Positions 51,099-59,573 of a DNA stretch of 64,000 bases are shown piece after piece (the first letter of the stretch is position 1; every line of letters begins with the position of its first letter). A program made the translations under genes and the position numbers. The stretch is from Pectobacterium zantedeschiae (lineage in GTDB: Bacteria > Pseudomonadota > Gammaproteobacteria > Enterobacterales > Enterobacteriaceae): assembly GCF_004137795.1 (NCBI RefSeq), contig NZ_NWTM01000001.1, positions 1,725,229 to 1,789,228 on the forward strand. Direction: 5' to 3'. The notes below the pieces were generated by a model that was not told the DNA's origin, did no database searches, and saw only the letters and a program-made list of their open reading frames with translations.

Positions 51099-52022
51099 CT
51101 ATCCATTACCACCGGACACCGGGGGGGCAAAAACCTGAATCGCTTTTTCCCTGATCCCGAATACCGCAGGCGTTTTGCCAATCAGCTCGCCATCCGCATT
51201 AATATCGTGCGGCCTAGAGGTACTCAACGTCAGCTGTTGGGCGGAAAAAGCGCGAACGTTGCGCCAGCGGCCATGTGTTCCTCGTCGGATAAAAGGGATG
51301 AGCGCCACCATTTCCCACCAGTGGGAAACCTCCAGACTATACACATCCAGCCGACCATCATCAGGCGCAGCACTATGTGCTACTGCCATGCCACCGCCGT
51401 AGAAACGCCCGTTTCCCACCGACACTTGCACGGTTCTAACCCGCTCGTTGATGCCATCATGCTCGATCTCAACGCGGAAAGGACGACTTTGTTTCAGCAG
51501 CTTAAAGGCCGCCAGTGCATAACCCAGCGTGCCCCAGCGCTTTTTGGACTTGGCCGACAGTCCGCGCGCCAGTGCCGCAGAAAAACCAATGCTGGAGACA
51601 TTAAAGAAGAGATGACCGTTAACGTCCCCCAAATCAACTGCACGCCGCTGACCGTTGGCAATAATCTGAATGGCCTGCTGAATCTCCCGCGGAATGCCCA
51701 CCGTACGCGCAAAGTCATTTGCCGTTCCTAATGGCAGCACGCCCAACGGTAGTCCGGTATCGACCAGGCCGGGGGCCGCAGAATTTAAGGTACCATCGCC
51801 ACCGCCGACAATAACGAAATCAACCCGCCCCGCATAAGCACGTATAATATCGCTGTATGAGCCCGCCTCTTTTTCATCTGGTTCAATGAAGGTAATCTGG
51901 CTTTGCTGTAATAACTGTTTCACATCGCGAGCAGAGGAATCACCATTCCGCGCATGCTTATTAATCAATAAAAGCGCTGTTGGGCCTGATTCCTTCGCTG
52001 CTGAATAATGGCTCATGGTCAT
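51099..52022 (-). CDS. YegS/BmrU-family lipid kinase
   Basis: Diacylglycerol-kinase-fold protein of 307 residues. ALLLINKHARNGD, the nucleotide motif DFVIVGGGDGTLNSA and LPLGTANDFARTVGIP define the family; GNGRFYGGGMAVAHSA and DDGRLDVYSLE complete it. E. coli YegS phosphorylates phosphatidylglycerol in vitro; this paralogue's lipid is unknown. Start at 52022 (M-T-M) or 52016. Confidence 0.92.
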   Translation of the reverse strand: MTMSHYSAAKESGPTALLLINKHARNGDSSARDVKQLLQQSQITFIEPDEKEAGSYSDIIRAYAGRVDFVIVGGGDGTLNSAAPGLVDTGLPLGVLPLGTANDFARTVGIPREIQQAIQIIANGQRRAVDLGDVNGHLFFNVSSIGFSAALARGLSAKSKKRWGTLGYALAAFKLLKQSRPFRVEIEHDGINERVRTVQVSVGNGRFYGGGMAVAHSAAPDDGRLDVYSLEVSHWWEMVALIPFIRRGTHGRWRNVRAFSAQQLTLSTSRPHDINADGELIGKTPAVFGIREKAIQVFAPPVSGGNG

Positions 52023-52240
52023 CCACCCAACATTATTGTCTGAACGAATCTAACCATAGGGATAATCAACCCGACAAGAGCGCTTTAACAAGCCCACAAT
52101 ACAATACAAAACATTACGTTCCGGCAATCTGCTCTAATACTTCCACAATGTAACCACTATACTGAATCCTACGAGTCAGCGATTCATTTACCCAATGATG
52201 CTTCACCGTCAGTCTAGTAAAATGTTGCACCACAATTTTT

Positions 52241-52266
52241 AGGTGAAAACAGAGGCTTATTCACCT
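52241..52266. promoter_or_regulatory. Inverted repeat upstream of the diguanylate cyclase
   Basis: AGGTGAA (52241-52247) and TTCACCT (52260-52266) are exact inverted repeats with a 12-bp spacer, ending 19 nt before the GGAGA ribosome-binding site of the next gene. It could be an operator or an RNA hairpin affecting translation. The rest of the 52023-52297 gap shows nothing clear. Confidence 0.4.
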
Positions 52267-52297
52267 ATCTCATCAATGATTCTCTGGAGAGATTATT

Positions 52298-53770
52298 TTG
52301 CAGACTGGATTCATCAGTAACTCACGCTGGCTGGACAAAACACGCGCAATCATCATACTCGGCGCTATGTTACTCGCCGCATTCCTTGTGATTAGCTGGA
52401 CCAGTTATGAAGTAGCTAAAGAGTCGCTGGAGGAAGAAATCGAAGAAAATACGCTGCCTCTGACCAGTGATAATGTCTATTCTGAAATCCAGCAAGACCT
52501 GCTAAAACCTATCTTTATTTCGTCGCTGATGGCACACGATACCTTTTTACGCGACTGGGTGTTGAAGGACGAAAACGATCCGCAAGCCATGTTTCGCTAT
52601 CTGCGAGAAATCGATCGTCGCTTCGATACCGTATTTTCTTTCTTCATTTCGGATAAAACCAAGCGCTACTACGATCCACAGCGCATCTTAAAAACCGTCT
52701 CAGAAGATTCGCCAGACGATCGGTGGTATTTCCAACACCGAACGCTATCAGACGAGATGCCTTATGCCATCGACATCTCGTTCGATCCAGAGAATCACAC
52801 TCGCCTTGATATTTTTATCAATCACAAAGTTGTGGACTATGAAGGCAACTTCATCGGCATCACTGGCGTAGGTATTCCAGTTGAACGAGTTAAACACCTT
52901 ATTGAGAAATATGAGCAGCGCTATAATAGAACGATCTACTTCATTGATAAGGAAGGTAATATCACTTTACATGGAGAAACATATAACCGCCCTCTCAAGA
53001 TTCAGCAACAGCAGGGATTGGGCAATATTGCCACTACGATCCTGACCGTTCCCGGCGGCGCTTATGAATACCAATCAAACGGGGAGCATGTTTTCCTTAA
53101 TACTCGGCTCATTCCTGAATTCGGTTGGTATTTGATGATAGAACAAAACAGCCACCCTAGTGAAAAGCGGTTATTCGCCACACTGCTAAAAAACCTTGGT
53201 ATCAGCACGTTCGTCAGTATTCTCTTCTTATTTCTGCTGTGGTTGACCATTGGCGGGTATCAACGCCGTCTGGAACAAATGGCCACAACCGATAAATTAA
53301 CAGGCCTCATGAACCGACAGGCATTTGATTACTTATTTCGCCGTCTCGGTACGAAGAATGCCTTACAACATAAGTCGCTCTCCATTCTTCTCATTGATAT
53401 TGACCATTTCAAGAAAATCAATGACAAGTATGGTCACAACGTTGGGGATCTGGTTTTACAAGAAGTCTCTGCCATCCTGTCGACCAACACTCGCTCCAGC
53501 GATCAATCCTGTCGTTGGGGAGGTGAAGAGTTCGTCATTCTACTCGACGATTGCGATATCAACGCCGCACAACAGCGCGCCGAAGCGCTACGCCAGAGCG
53601 TTGAAATAGCACACCTTCCCTACCGTGAAGGGATCATTCAGGTGACGGTCAGCTGCGGTGTCGCTGAATATCGGGCAGGAGAAACACTCAGTATGCTGAT
53701 TAACCGCGCCGATATCGCGCTTTATCAGGCCAAGCAGCAAGGACGTAATCAGGTAGTCCGCGCGCAATAG
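52298..53770 (+). CDS. Membrane diguanylate cyclase with periplasmic Cache-type sensor
   Basis: Makes cyclic di-GMP. 490 residues from a TTG start with GGAGA 8 nt upstream. TM1 about 17-36; periplasmic domain about 37-295 with dCache-like pattern (DDRWYFQHR, GVGIPVERV); TM2 about 301-320; GGDEF domain 330-490. The active-site motif is GGEEF at 408-412, catalytically competent, and RSSD (399-402) lies exactly five residues before it, the spacing of the product-inhibition I-site. There is no EAL domain. The signal sensed is unknown; a single-gene transcription unit. Confidence 0.93.
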   Translation: MQTGFISNSRWLDKTRAIIILGAMLLAAFLVISWTSYEVAKESLEEEIEENTLPLTSDNVYSEIQQDLLKPIFISSLMAHDTFLRDWVLKDENDPQAMFRYLREIDRRFDTVFSFFISDKTKRYYDPQRILKTVSEDSPDDRWYFQHRTLSDEMPYAIDISFDPENHTRLDIFINHKVVDYEGNFIGITGVGIPVERVKHLIEKYEQRYNRTIYFIDKEGNITLHGETYNRPLKIQQQQGLGNIATTILTVPGGAYEYQSNGEHVFLNTRLIPEFGWYLMIEQNSHPSEKRLFATLLKNLGISTFVSILFLFLLWLTIGGYQRRLEQMATTDKLTGLMNRQAFDYLFRRLGTKNALQHKSLSILLIDIDHFKKINDKYGHNVGDLVLQEVSAILSTNTRSSDQSCRWGGEEFVILLDDCDINAAQQRAEALRQSVEIAHLPYREGIIQVTVSCGVAEYRAGETLSMLINRADIALYQAKQQGRNQVVRAQ

Positions 53771-53780
53771 CAACAAGCGT

Positions 53781-53807
53781 TGTGCCTGCATTACGCATGC
53801 AGGCACA
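53781..53807. terminator. Hairpin between convergent cyclase and gntR-type genes
   Basis: TGTGCCTGCAT and ATGCAGGCACA form a perfect 11-bp stem with a TACGC loop, 10 nt after the cyclase stop. No T tract. Confidence 0.6.
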
Positions 53808-53850
53808 TGTAGACAGGAAGCGAGCAGGCTTCAATGAGGTATTATGTGGA

Positions 53851-54591
53851 TTACGTTCGGTTTCCCGTTTGACGTTTCAGCGTAATGGAGCAGGTATATC
53901 GGTCTGCCGGATGGATCGATACCGTGGTTTCAAAGACATTTCCCGAGCGGTCAAGATAATGCCGTACGATTTTCAATGCCGGGTAACCTACGTCAACGCC
54001 CAGCGTTTTCGCTATTTTGGCCGGAACGCCAACGGCAGAAATCGTCTGGCGCACTTCTTCCCCCTGCACACCGTAATGCTTTTCAATCAAATCGCTAATC
54101 AAAGCGAACGGATCGCTGCGCACCAGACTTTTGACCTTGGCATAATCCGGGCTCACGTAGCTATCCGTCCAGCATATCGGGGAGTCCTTTTTCTGGCTGT
54201 CTTCACGAATACTGGAAATATGCAGCCAGCGATCGCCCGGCTTGCCGCCGATAATCTGTGCCAGCTCAACATCCGCTACGACTTCATCAATCTTCTTCAC
54301 TACGCGCAGGTTGGTTTTAGCGAGTACGAACAGATCCTCAAGACTGGCCAGAGGATGATTGCGCTCCCGCTTTTCATCATTATCGACAACAACGGAACCT
54401 ACCCCCTTGCGACGGGATAGCAAACCCGCTTCTGTTAGATCGCGCAGCGCCTCCCTGACAGTGTGGCGGCTAACCTGATACTGCTCGCAAAGTTCCAACT
54501 CGGAGGGGATCAACGAGCCAGCCGGGTACTTGCCTAGCGTTATATTCTGGCTGAGTTCACGGGCAATGCGCTTATACAAAGGTTCTTTCAT
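53851..54591 (-). CDS. GntR/HutC-family transcriptional regulator
   Basis: Local regulator of 246 residues. Winged HTH about 5-70 (YKRIARELSQNITLGKYPAGSLIPSEL, then HTVREALRDLTEAGLLSRRKGVGSVV) and a C-terminal UTRA effector domain (about 95-240). Divergent from the lyase/transporter genes with the 16-bp-arm palindrome between, so it probably controls them; HutC-type UTRA domains bind small metabolites, here plausibly the lyase substrate (inference). Confidence 0.93.
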   Translation of the reverse strand: MKEPLYKRIARELSQNITLGKYPAGSLIPSELELCEQYQVSRHTVREALRDLTEAGLLSRRKGVGSVVVDNDEKRERNHPLASLEDLFVLAKTNLRVVKKIDEVVADVELAQIIGGKPGDRWLHISSIREDSQKKDSPICWTDSYVSPDYAKVKSLVRSDPFALISDLIEKHYGVQGEEVRQTISAVGVPAKIAKTLGVDVGYPALKIVRHYLDRSGNVFETTVSIHPADRYTCSITLKRQTGNRT

Positions 54592-54658
54592 CGGCTCACG
54601 CTCTTAATCAATATTGATGCCCTGCATCACAAAATAACATTTCACTGCTTCCCTAACT

Positions 54659-54714
54659 TGTCCGTACATGTTGTTATAACCACAACATGTACGGACATTT
54701 AATCATGTCCGTAT
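54659..54714. promoter_or_regulatory. Large palindrome, probable GntR-type operator
   Basis: TGTCCGTACATGTTGT (54659-54674) and ACAACATGTACGGACA (54682-54697) are exact inverted repeats, 16 bp each, around TATAACC. A third half-site TGTCCGTA follows at 54707-54714. GTACAT/ATGTAC steps in each arm could give two nested dimer sites. It lies between the gntR-type gene and the lyase gene. Confidence 0.85.
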
Positions 54715-54818
54715 ATTTAACTTTTCCTGACCATGCCGTTCATCAAGGTAAGCTCGCTTCATCTTATCGCGGATATGGTCTGCATCTTATCATCAATATA
54801 TCCGCTTCAGGAGGCGTT

Positions 54819-56168
54819 ATGGCTTCGAATGTGCTTGATTCAGTTCTATTCCGTGATTCATTTGGTACCCCAGAAATGCGGGCGATCTTCGATGACCGGG
54901 AACTCATCCGTAAATATGTGGAAGTAGAGATCGCACTGGCCAATGCGCAAGCGCGTTGTGGCGTGATTCCAGAAGAGGCTGCTGCAGAAATCACTGCCAG
55001 CTGTAACGCCGACACGCTCGATTTTGAGCTACTGCGCCACGAAACAGAAATTGTGGGCTACCCTATTCTGCCGCTGGTGCACCAGATTTCCAAACAGGCT
55101 GGTCAATCTGGCGGTTATGTCCACTGGGGCGCAACGACACAGGACATTATGGATACCGCCGTGGTGTTGCAAATCCGTGATGCATTCGCGTTAATTGAAG
55201 CCGATATCGACGCACTACGCTCTATTTTGGCCGGACTGGCCGTGCGTTACCGTAATACCCCAATGGCTGGGCGTACTCATTTACAACAAGCACTACCAAT
55301 TACGTTTGGCTACAAAGCGGCTATCTGGCTGGATATGTTCGATCGCCATGCCGAGCGTCTGGCACAGCTACGCCCTCGCGTGCTGGTGGGCGAGTTCGCC
55401 GGTGCGGCAGGGACATTGGCTTCATTGGGTGACAAGGGGCTCGCGGTACAAAAAGCGCTGATGGCAGAGCTTGGTCTGGGCGTACCTACCTCAACGTGGC
55501 ATGTGGCTCGTGATGGATTTGCCGAAGCCGTCAACCTGCTGGCAGTAATCACCGGTTCGTTAGGGAAAATTGGCTATGACGTCATGCTAATGGCCTCCAA
55601 CGAGTTCGGCGAACTGTATGAACCGTTTGTCAAAGGCCGCGGAGCCAGCAGCACCATGCCGCAAAAGCGTAACCCAATTTCTAGCGAGCTGATGCTGGCT
55701 TGTTCCAAAGGTGTTCGCCAACAGGCCGGGTTAATGCTGGATGCGATGGTGCAAGATCTGGAACGCGCCACTGGCCCCTGGCATGCAGAGTGGATCGCCA
55801 TCCCGGAAAGTTTCATTCTCTCCGCAGGCGCACTTCATCAGGCCAAGTTTATGCTAAACGGCCTCATTGTTGATGAGAAGATGATGCTGAAAAACCTCAA
55901 TATGACCAACGGCCTGATTGTGGCCGAATCCGTTATGATGGGGCTGGCACCGTACATTGGCCGTCAGGAAGCGCATGACATCGTCTACGATGCGTGCCGT
56001 ATCGTGAATGAGAAAGGCGGCACGCTGGCCGATGCTCTCAATGCTATGCCTGGCGTATCAAGCCGACTCGATCCCAAATTAATCGAAAGCCTGACCAACC
56101 CCGTCAATTATTTGGGGAGCGCCCCTGAAATGGTTGACCAGGTATTAAATAAAACGGAAAGAAAATAG
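54819..56168 (+). CDS. Fumarase/aspartase-superfamily lyase (CMLE/PurB-like)
   Basis: 449 residues of the class that eliminates fumarate or carries out lactonisation (adenylosuccinate lyase, argininosuccinate lyase, 3-carboxymuconate cycloisomerase). Signature GASSTMPQKRNPISSELML (SSxMPxKxN) at about 270-290; GGYVHWGATTQDIMDTA and AGRTHLQQALPITFGYK supply the other active-site regions. CAGGAGG 5 nt before ATG at 54819; the in-frame ATG at 54687 lies inside the operator. Followed by an anion transporter, so it probably acts on an imported di- or tricarboxylate adduct. Exact substrate unknown; carboxymuconate is possible, but no other protocatechuate-pathway gene is in the window. Confidence 0.88.
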   Translation: MASNVLDSVLFRDSFGTPEMRAIFDDRELIRKYVEVEIALANAQARCGVIPEEAAAEITASCNADTLDFELLRHETEIVGYPILPLVHQISKQAGQSGGYVHWGATTQDIMDTAVVLQIRDAFALIEADIDALRSILAGLAVRYRNTPMAGRTHLQQALPITFGYKAAIWLDMFDRHAERLAQLRPRVLVGEFAGAAGTLASLGDKGLAVQKALMAELGLGVPTSTWHVARDGFAEAVNLLAVITGSLGKIGYDVMLMASNEFGELYEPFVKGRGASSTMPQKRNPISSELMLACSKGVRQQAGLMLDAMVQDLERATGPWHAEWIAIPESFILSAGALHQAKFMLNGLIVDEKMMLKNLNMTNGLIVAESVMMGLAPYIGRQEAHDIVYDACRIVNEKGGTLADALNAMPGVSSRLDPKLIESLTNPVNYLGSAPEMVDQVLNKTERK

Positions 56169-56314
56169 TTATCACCGGTAATTATCCGGTATCACTCTAA
56201 TTCACAGACTGAGATCGATATTTCCCAGACGCAAGATAATAACGCGTCTGGGCAGGCTCTCTGTTGCCGGGAATGATGCCGGATAACCATTGCTTGCACG
56301 ATTAAGGAGACGCT

Positions 56315-57736
56315 ATGTCATCCGAATCCTCCACCAAGAAAAAAATAGTCGCGGTTATTATTCCTCTCCTGCTGGGCCTGATTATCTGGTTTTCTCCGGT
56401 TCCCGATGGCCTTACGCCACAGGCATGGCATATGTTCGCTATTTTTTCCGCCACTATCGCAGCAATATTGACGCAGCCTCTACCATCGGGCGCAATTATG
56501 CTGCTTGTCCTTTGCATCACTATTTTCACAGGAACATTAACAGAAGCGAAAGCGCTAGCCGGTTTTTCCAGCGGCACCGTCTGGCTCATCTTTTGCGCCT
56601 ATATCCTCTCTCTGGGCTTTGTAACATCCGGGCTGGGGAAACGTATCGCCTACAAAATGCTGTCGCTATTCGGCGGAAGTAGCCTGGGGATCGCTTATTC
56701 ACTGGGCGTTTCCGACCTGATCATGGCACCCGCTATGCCATCCGTCACCGCGCGTTCAGGGGGAATTATCTTTCCCATCGCGCGTTCGATTAATGAAGTC
56801 TTAGGATCAACACCCGGCGTTAGCGGTAAAAAGATCGGGGACTTTCTGATCATGGTCTGCTTTCAGTTTACTCCGATCACCGGCGCGATTTTCCTCACTG
56901 GCATGGCCGCCAACCCGCTCGTTGGCAGTCTGGCAAAAACCTCATTAGGTGTGGATATTACCTGGGGCGGCTGGTTCATTGCCGCTGTCGTGCCTGCAAT
57001 GTGCTGCTTCTGCCTAATGCCGTTGCTGGTTTACAAAATTCTGAACCCTGAATTGAAAAAAACGCCAGAAGCCAAGGAGATGGGACGCCGCTCGCTGGCT
57101 GAATTGGGGAACATGAAGCCGGCAGAGAAAAAAGTGGCGTTTGGCTTTGTGCTCGCGCTGCTCGGATGGGGGACTAGCCTGATCACCGGTTTCTCCGCCA
57201 CATCCGTCGGGCTGGCATTAGTTGCCTATCTGTTCGTTACTCAGGCCGTCCAGTGGAAAGAGGTACTCAGCGATCGCGCAGCTTGGGATACGGTCATCTG
57301 GTTTAGCGTAATTATCAGCCTCGCCGCTGGGTTGTCTGATCTTGGTTTCATTAAGTGGATGACCGTTAAGCTAGGTAATTCCATCCAGGGTTTCGGCGCG
57401 ATGGAAACCTTCGTTATTCTCGGCATTCTCTATATCTATGTGCATTATCTGTTTGCCACCGCCTCTGGTCACGTTGCTGCGCTCTATGCCCCCTTCGCCG
57501 CCACCGCCATAGCCGCAGGCGCGCCGCCCATGATGGTCGCCATCTGTTTTGGGATTTTTAGCAACCTGATGTGGGGAAATACCGAGTACGGCGGAGGCCC
57601 CGGCCCTATCTACTTTGCTCAAGGATATTTTGAACGGCACCGCTTCTATAAAATCAATTTCTGCATCGTCACATTTAACGTCGCCCTGATCTTTATCGTC
57701 GGCTTAGTGTGGTGGAAACTGATTGGTTATTATTAA
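56315..57736 (+). CDS. DASS-family anion:sodium or antiport transporter (CitT/TtdT-like)
   Basis: Inner-membrane di/tricarboxylate transporter, 473 residues with about 12-14 TM helices. Conserved DASS/SLC13 features: FSSGTVWLIFCAYILSLGF, GVSDLIMAPAMPSVTARSGG, FQFTPITGAIFLTGMAANPLV and, near the end, SGHVAALYAPFAATAIAAGAPP with the NTEYGGGPGPIYFAQGY segment. Resembles CitT and TtdT most. AAGGAG before ATG; 146 bp after the lyase gene. Its ligand is expected to be the lyase substrate or its product in exchange. Confidence 0.92.
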   Translation: MSSESSTKKKIVAVIIPLLLGLIIWFSPVPDGLTPQAWHMFAIFSATIAAILTQPLPSGAIMLLVLCITIFTGTLTEAKALAGFSSGTVWLIFCAYILSLGFVTSGLGKRIAYKMLSLFGGSSLGIAYSLGVSDLIMAPAMPSVTARSGGIIFPIARSINEVLGSTPGVSGKKIGDFLIMVCFQFTPITGAIFLTGMAANPLVGSLAKTSLGVDITWGGWFIAAVVPAMCCFCLMPLLVYKILNPELKKTPEAKEMGRRSLAELGNMKPAEKKVAFGFVLALLGWGTSLITGFSATSVGLALVAYLFVTQAVQWKEVLSDRAAWDTVIWFSVIISLAAGLSDLGFIKWMTVKLGNSIQGFGAMETFVILGILYIYVHYLFATASGHVAALYAPFAATAIAAGAPPMMVAICFGIFSNLMWGNTEYGGGPGPIYFAQGYFERHRFYKINFCIVTFNVALIFIVGLVWWKLIGYY

Positions 57737-57758
57737 TTGCGTCCTGCGCCCTCGCAAA

Positions 57759-57793
57759 AAATAACGGGGAGGCAACATACCTCCCCGTTATTT
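57759..57793. terminator. Strong bidirectional terminator
   Basis: AAATAACGGGGAGG and CCTCCCCGTTATTT form a perfect 14-bp stem with a 7-nt loop, flanked by A and T runs on either side. It serves the transporter (stop 57736) and the convergent yqaE-like gene (stop 57825). Confidence 0.92.
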
Positions 57794-57824
57794 CGTCATA
57801 CTCGCCATTCAGCTTTTCCAGCTA

Positions 57825-57992
57825 TTAAATTCCGTCGTCTTTTGTCTGCACCCAAAACGCATGCACCAAACCAGGAAAATAGCCTAACAGCGTCAGAATG
57901 ATATTCAGAATAAATGCCCCACCAATCCCTTTCCCCAATAACACGCCCAACGGTGGCAGAAGAATAGTCAGTACAATGCGCCAAAATCCCAT
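57825..57992 (-). CDS. YqaE/Pmp3-family small membrane protein
   Basis: 55 residues, two TM helices: MGFWRIVLTILLPPLGVLLG, then KGIGGAFILNIILTLLGYFP and a short GLVHAFWVQTKDD tail. The PPLGV...LNIxLTLLGYxPGxxHA pattern defines the Pmp3/UPF0057 family, stress-induced peptides affecting membrane potential in other organisms. GGAGG 5 nt before ATG. Too short for a typical ORF cut-off; a longer overlapping frame at 57796-57984 on the same strand is a shadow. Confidence 0.92.
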   Translation of the reverse strand: MGFWRIVLTILLPPLGVLLGKGIGGAFILNIILTLLGYFPGLVHAFWVQTKDDGI

Positions 57993-58232
57993 ATCAACCT
58001 CCGTAACGTGATAATTACTTATGAAAATAGTTCAGCACTCGCGATTTGTCAGCATTCATTGAAATAATTGAGATTAATCTTCGCAGAGAAAATGAAAGTA
58101 CGTGTTTCACGCGGCACAAGTGCCATTGGGTACATGCTACGTTGTGAAGAAGGGGATTTACGCTGTCCACGTTAAGCCAATGCCAAGTGTGGAAAGCGTC
58201 ACAGACTAAGTGAGTGGCAAGTGTTTGAATAG

Positions 58233-58322
58233 TGGCGGAGAGAGGGGGATTTGCCCCCCCGGTAGAGTTGCCCCTACTCCAGTTTTCGAGACTGGTCCGT
58301 TCAGCCGCTCCGGCATCTCTCC
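58233..58322 (-). tRNA. tRNA-Ser, anticodon CGA
   Basis: 90 nt with encoded CCA; begins GGAGAGATGCCGGAGCGGC, anticodon loop CTCGAAA (CGA), long variable arm GAGTAGGGGCAACTC and acceptor CTCTCCGCCA. It matches E. coli serU except in the anticodon stem, where A-T replaces G-C, and in the T-loop. The T-arm reads GGGGG-GGCAAAT-CCCCC instead of GGGGG-TTCAAAT-CCCCC, so T54 and T55 are replaced by GG. Confidence 0.92.
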
Positions 58323-58415
58323 GTTTAGCAGTTGCCATGATGCCCACTTTTACGGCATTTTAACAGCACCCGCCCTCGCCTTTAAATTCAAGTGACGACT
58401 TAACGAGCAACAACA

Positions 58416-59213
58416 ATGATTAAATGGCCGTGGAAAAACACTCAACCTCAGGTGCAGACGCTTGAACATTGGCAAGCTGCAATTTCGATCCCGCTTCTCG
58501 CCCCCTTAAGCGATGAAGAGCATCAGCGGTTGGTCGCCCTTGCCGATCAGTTTCTGAAGCAAAAGCGCCTGATTCCGTTGCAGGGGCTGTTGTTAACAGA
58601 CATCATGCAGCAGCGTATCGCACTGCTATTTTCCTTACCGGTACTCTCGTTGGGTGTGGATGCATTGGATGGCTTTCACGAAGTTCTGGTTTATCCCGGC
58701 CCGTTTATTATTGAAGATGAGTGGCAGGACGACATCGGACTCGTTCACACGGGCAAAATAGTGCAATCAGGGCAAAGCTGGGATCAAGGGCCGATTGTCC
58801 TCAACTGGCAGGAAGTGCAGGATTCCTTCGATCTCTCCGGTTTCAACCTCATCATTCATGAAGTCGCCCACAAGCTGGATATTCGCAGTAGCGGTGAAGC
58901 TACGGGTGTCCCCTTGATTCCACTGCGCGATATTGCGGTCTGGGAACAACACCTACACGGTGCAATGGATGCCTTACAAGAAGAGATCGATCTGGTGGGA
59001 GAAGATGCCGCCAGCATGGATCCCTATGCCGTTCAGGATCCGGCTGAGTGCTTTGCAGTACTGTCGGAGTATTTCTTTAGTGCTCCTGAACTTCTAGAAG
59101 AGCGTTTCCCCGACCTGTATCGCTGCTTCCAAAAATTCTATCGACAAGATCCACTCACCCGACTAAAAAATTGGCAAAGCAGCATCGACTACCGCGCTCC
59201 ATCCATTTATTAA
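58416..59213 (+). CDS. mtfA: DgsA anti-repressor and peptidase MtfA
   Basis: Cytoplasmic zinc peptidase that binds the glucose repressor Mlc (DgsA) and so affects ptsG expression. 265 residues; zinc motif HEVAH at 148-152 ([12 protein letters not shown]), downstream [13 protein letters not shown] with the third-ligand Glu region. Located just before tRNA-Asn, as near asnT in E. coli. Confidence 0.95.
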   Translation: MIKWPWKNTQPQVQTLEHWQAAISIPLLAPLSDEEHQRLVALADQFLKQKRLIPLQGLLLTDIMQQRIALLFSLPVLSLGVDALDGFHEVLVYPGPFIIEDEWQDDIGLVHTGKIVQSGQSWDQGPIVLNWQEVQDSFDLSGFNLIIHEVAHKLDIRSSGEATGVPLIPLRDIAVWEQHLHGAMDALQEEIDLVGEDAASMDPYAVQDPAECFAVLSEYFFSAPELLEERFPDLYRCFQKFYRQDPLTRLKNWQSSIDYRAPSIY

Positions 59214-59276
59214 TTCATAAAAAAACAGCAAATTGTACATAGCCTAAACAGTCAGACAAGAAAGCTGATTTTGCCG

Positions 59277-59305
59277 TTGACAGCACTGCGGGTGCCGGAT
59301 ATCAT
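59277..59305 (+). promoter_or_regulatory. Promoter of tRNA-Asn
   Basis: -35 TTGACA (59277-59282), 17-bp spacer, -10 TATCAT (59300-59305), followed by a GC-rich discriminator (GCGCCCCG) of the kind found at stringently controlled stable-RNA promoters. It lies 19 nt before the tRNA. Confidence 0.88.
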
Positions 59306-59323
59306 GCGCCCCGTTCACACGAT

Positions 59324-59399
59324 TCCTCTGTAGTTCAGTCGGTAGAACGGCGGACTGTTAATCCGTATGTCACTGGTTCGAGTCCAGTCAGAGGAGCCA
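59324..59399 (+). tRNA. asnT: tRNA-Asn, anticodon GTT
   Basis: 76 nt with encoded CCA: TCCTCTGTAGTTCAGTCGG at the start, anticodon loop CTGTTAA, T-arm CTGGTTCGAGTCCAG and acceptor AGAGGAGCCA. The place after mtfA corresponds to asnT. Its 3' end is a common attachment site for P4-type integrases, and integrase remains follow. Confidence 0.97.
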
Positions 59400-59405
59400 A
59401 ATTAG

Positions 59406-59440
59406 AAAATCCCGCTTAAGGAAACTTAAGCGGGATTTTT
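59406..59440 (+). terminator. Terminator of tRNA-Asn
   Basis: AAAATCCCGCTTAAG and CTTAAGCGGGATTTT make a perfect 15-bp stem with a GAAA loop, followed by a further T. Confidence 0.95.
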
Positions 59441-59573
59441 GCTTTTATCTCATATATTCAATACGTTCTACCTTAACATCGTTCCTAATACATGTTCGAT
59501 TTCTCCCTCGCATCGGGAGAATTTGGTGGTCAGATTTGGGGTCAAGCCGGTTCGATGACGGAGTGACCCCCAA

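Noticed and set aside
57796..57984. 62-codon leftward frame overlapping the yqaE-like gene
   Set aside because: Different phase from the clear Pmp3-family peptide, which has the better start and ribosome-binding site.
58092..58175. 27-codon frame between the yqaE-like gene and tRNA-Ser
   Set aside because: Weak ribosome-binding site, no recognisable features and no room for a clear promoter.
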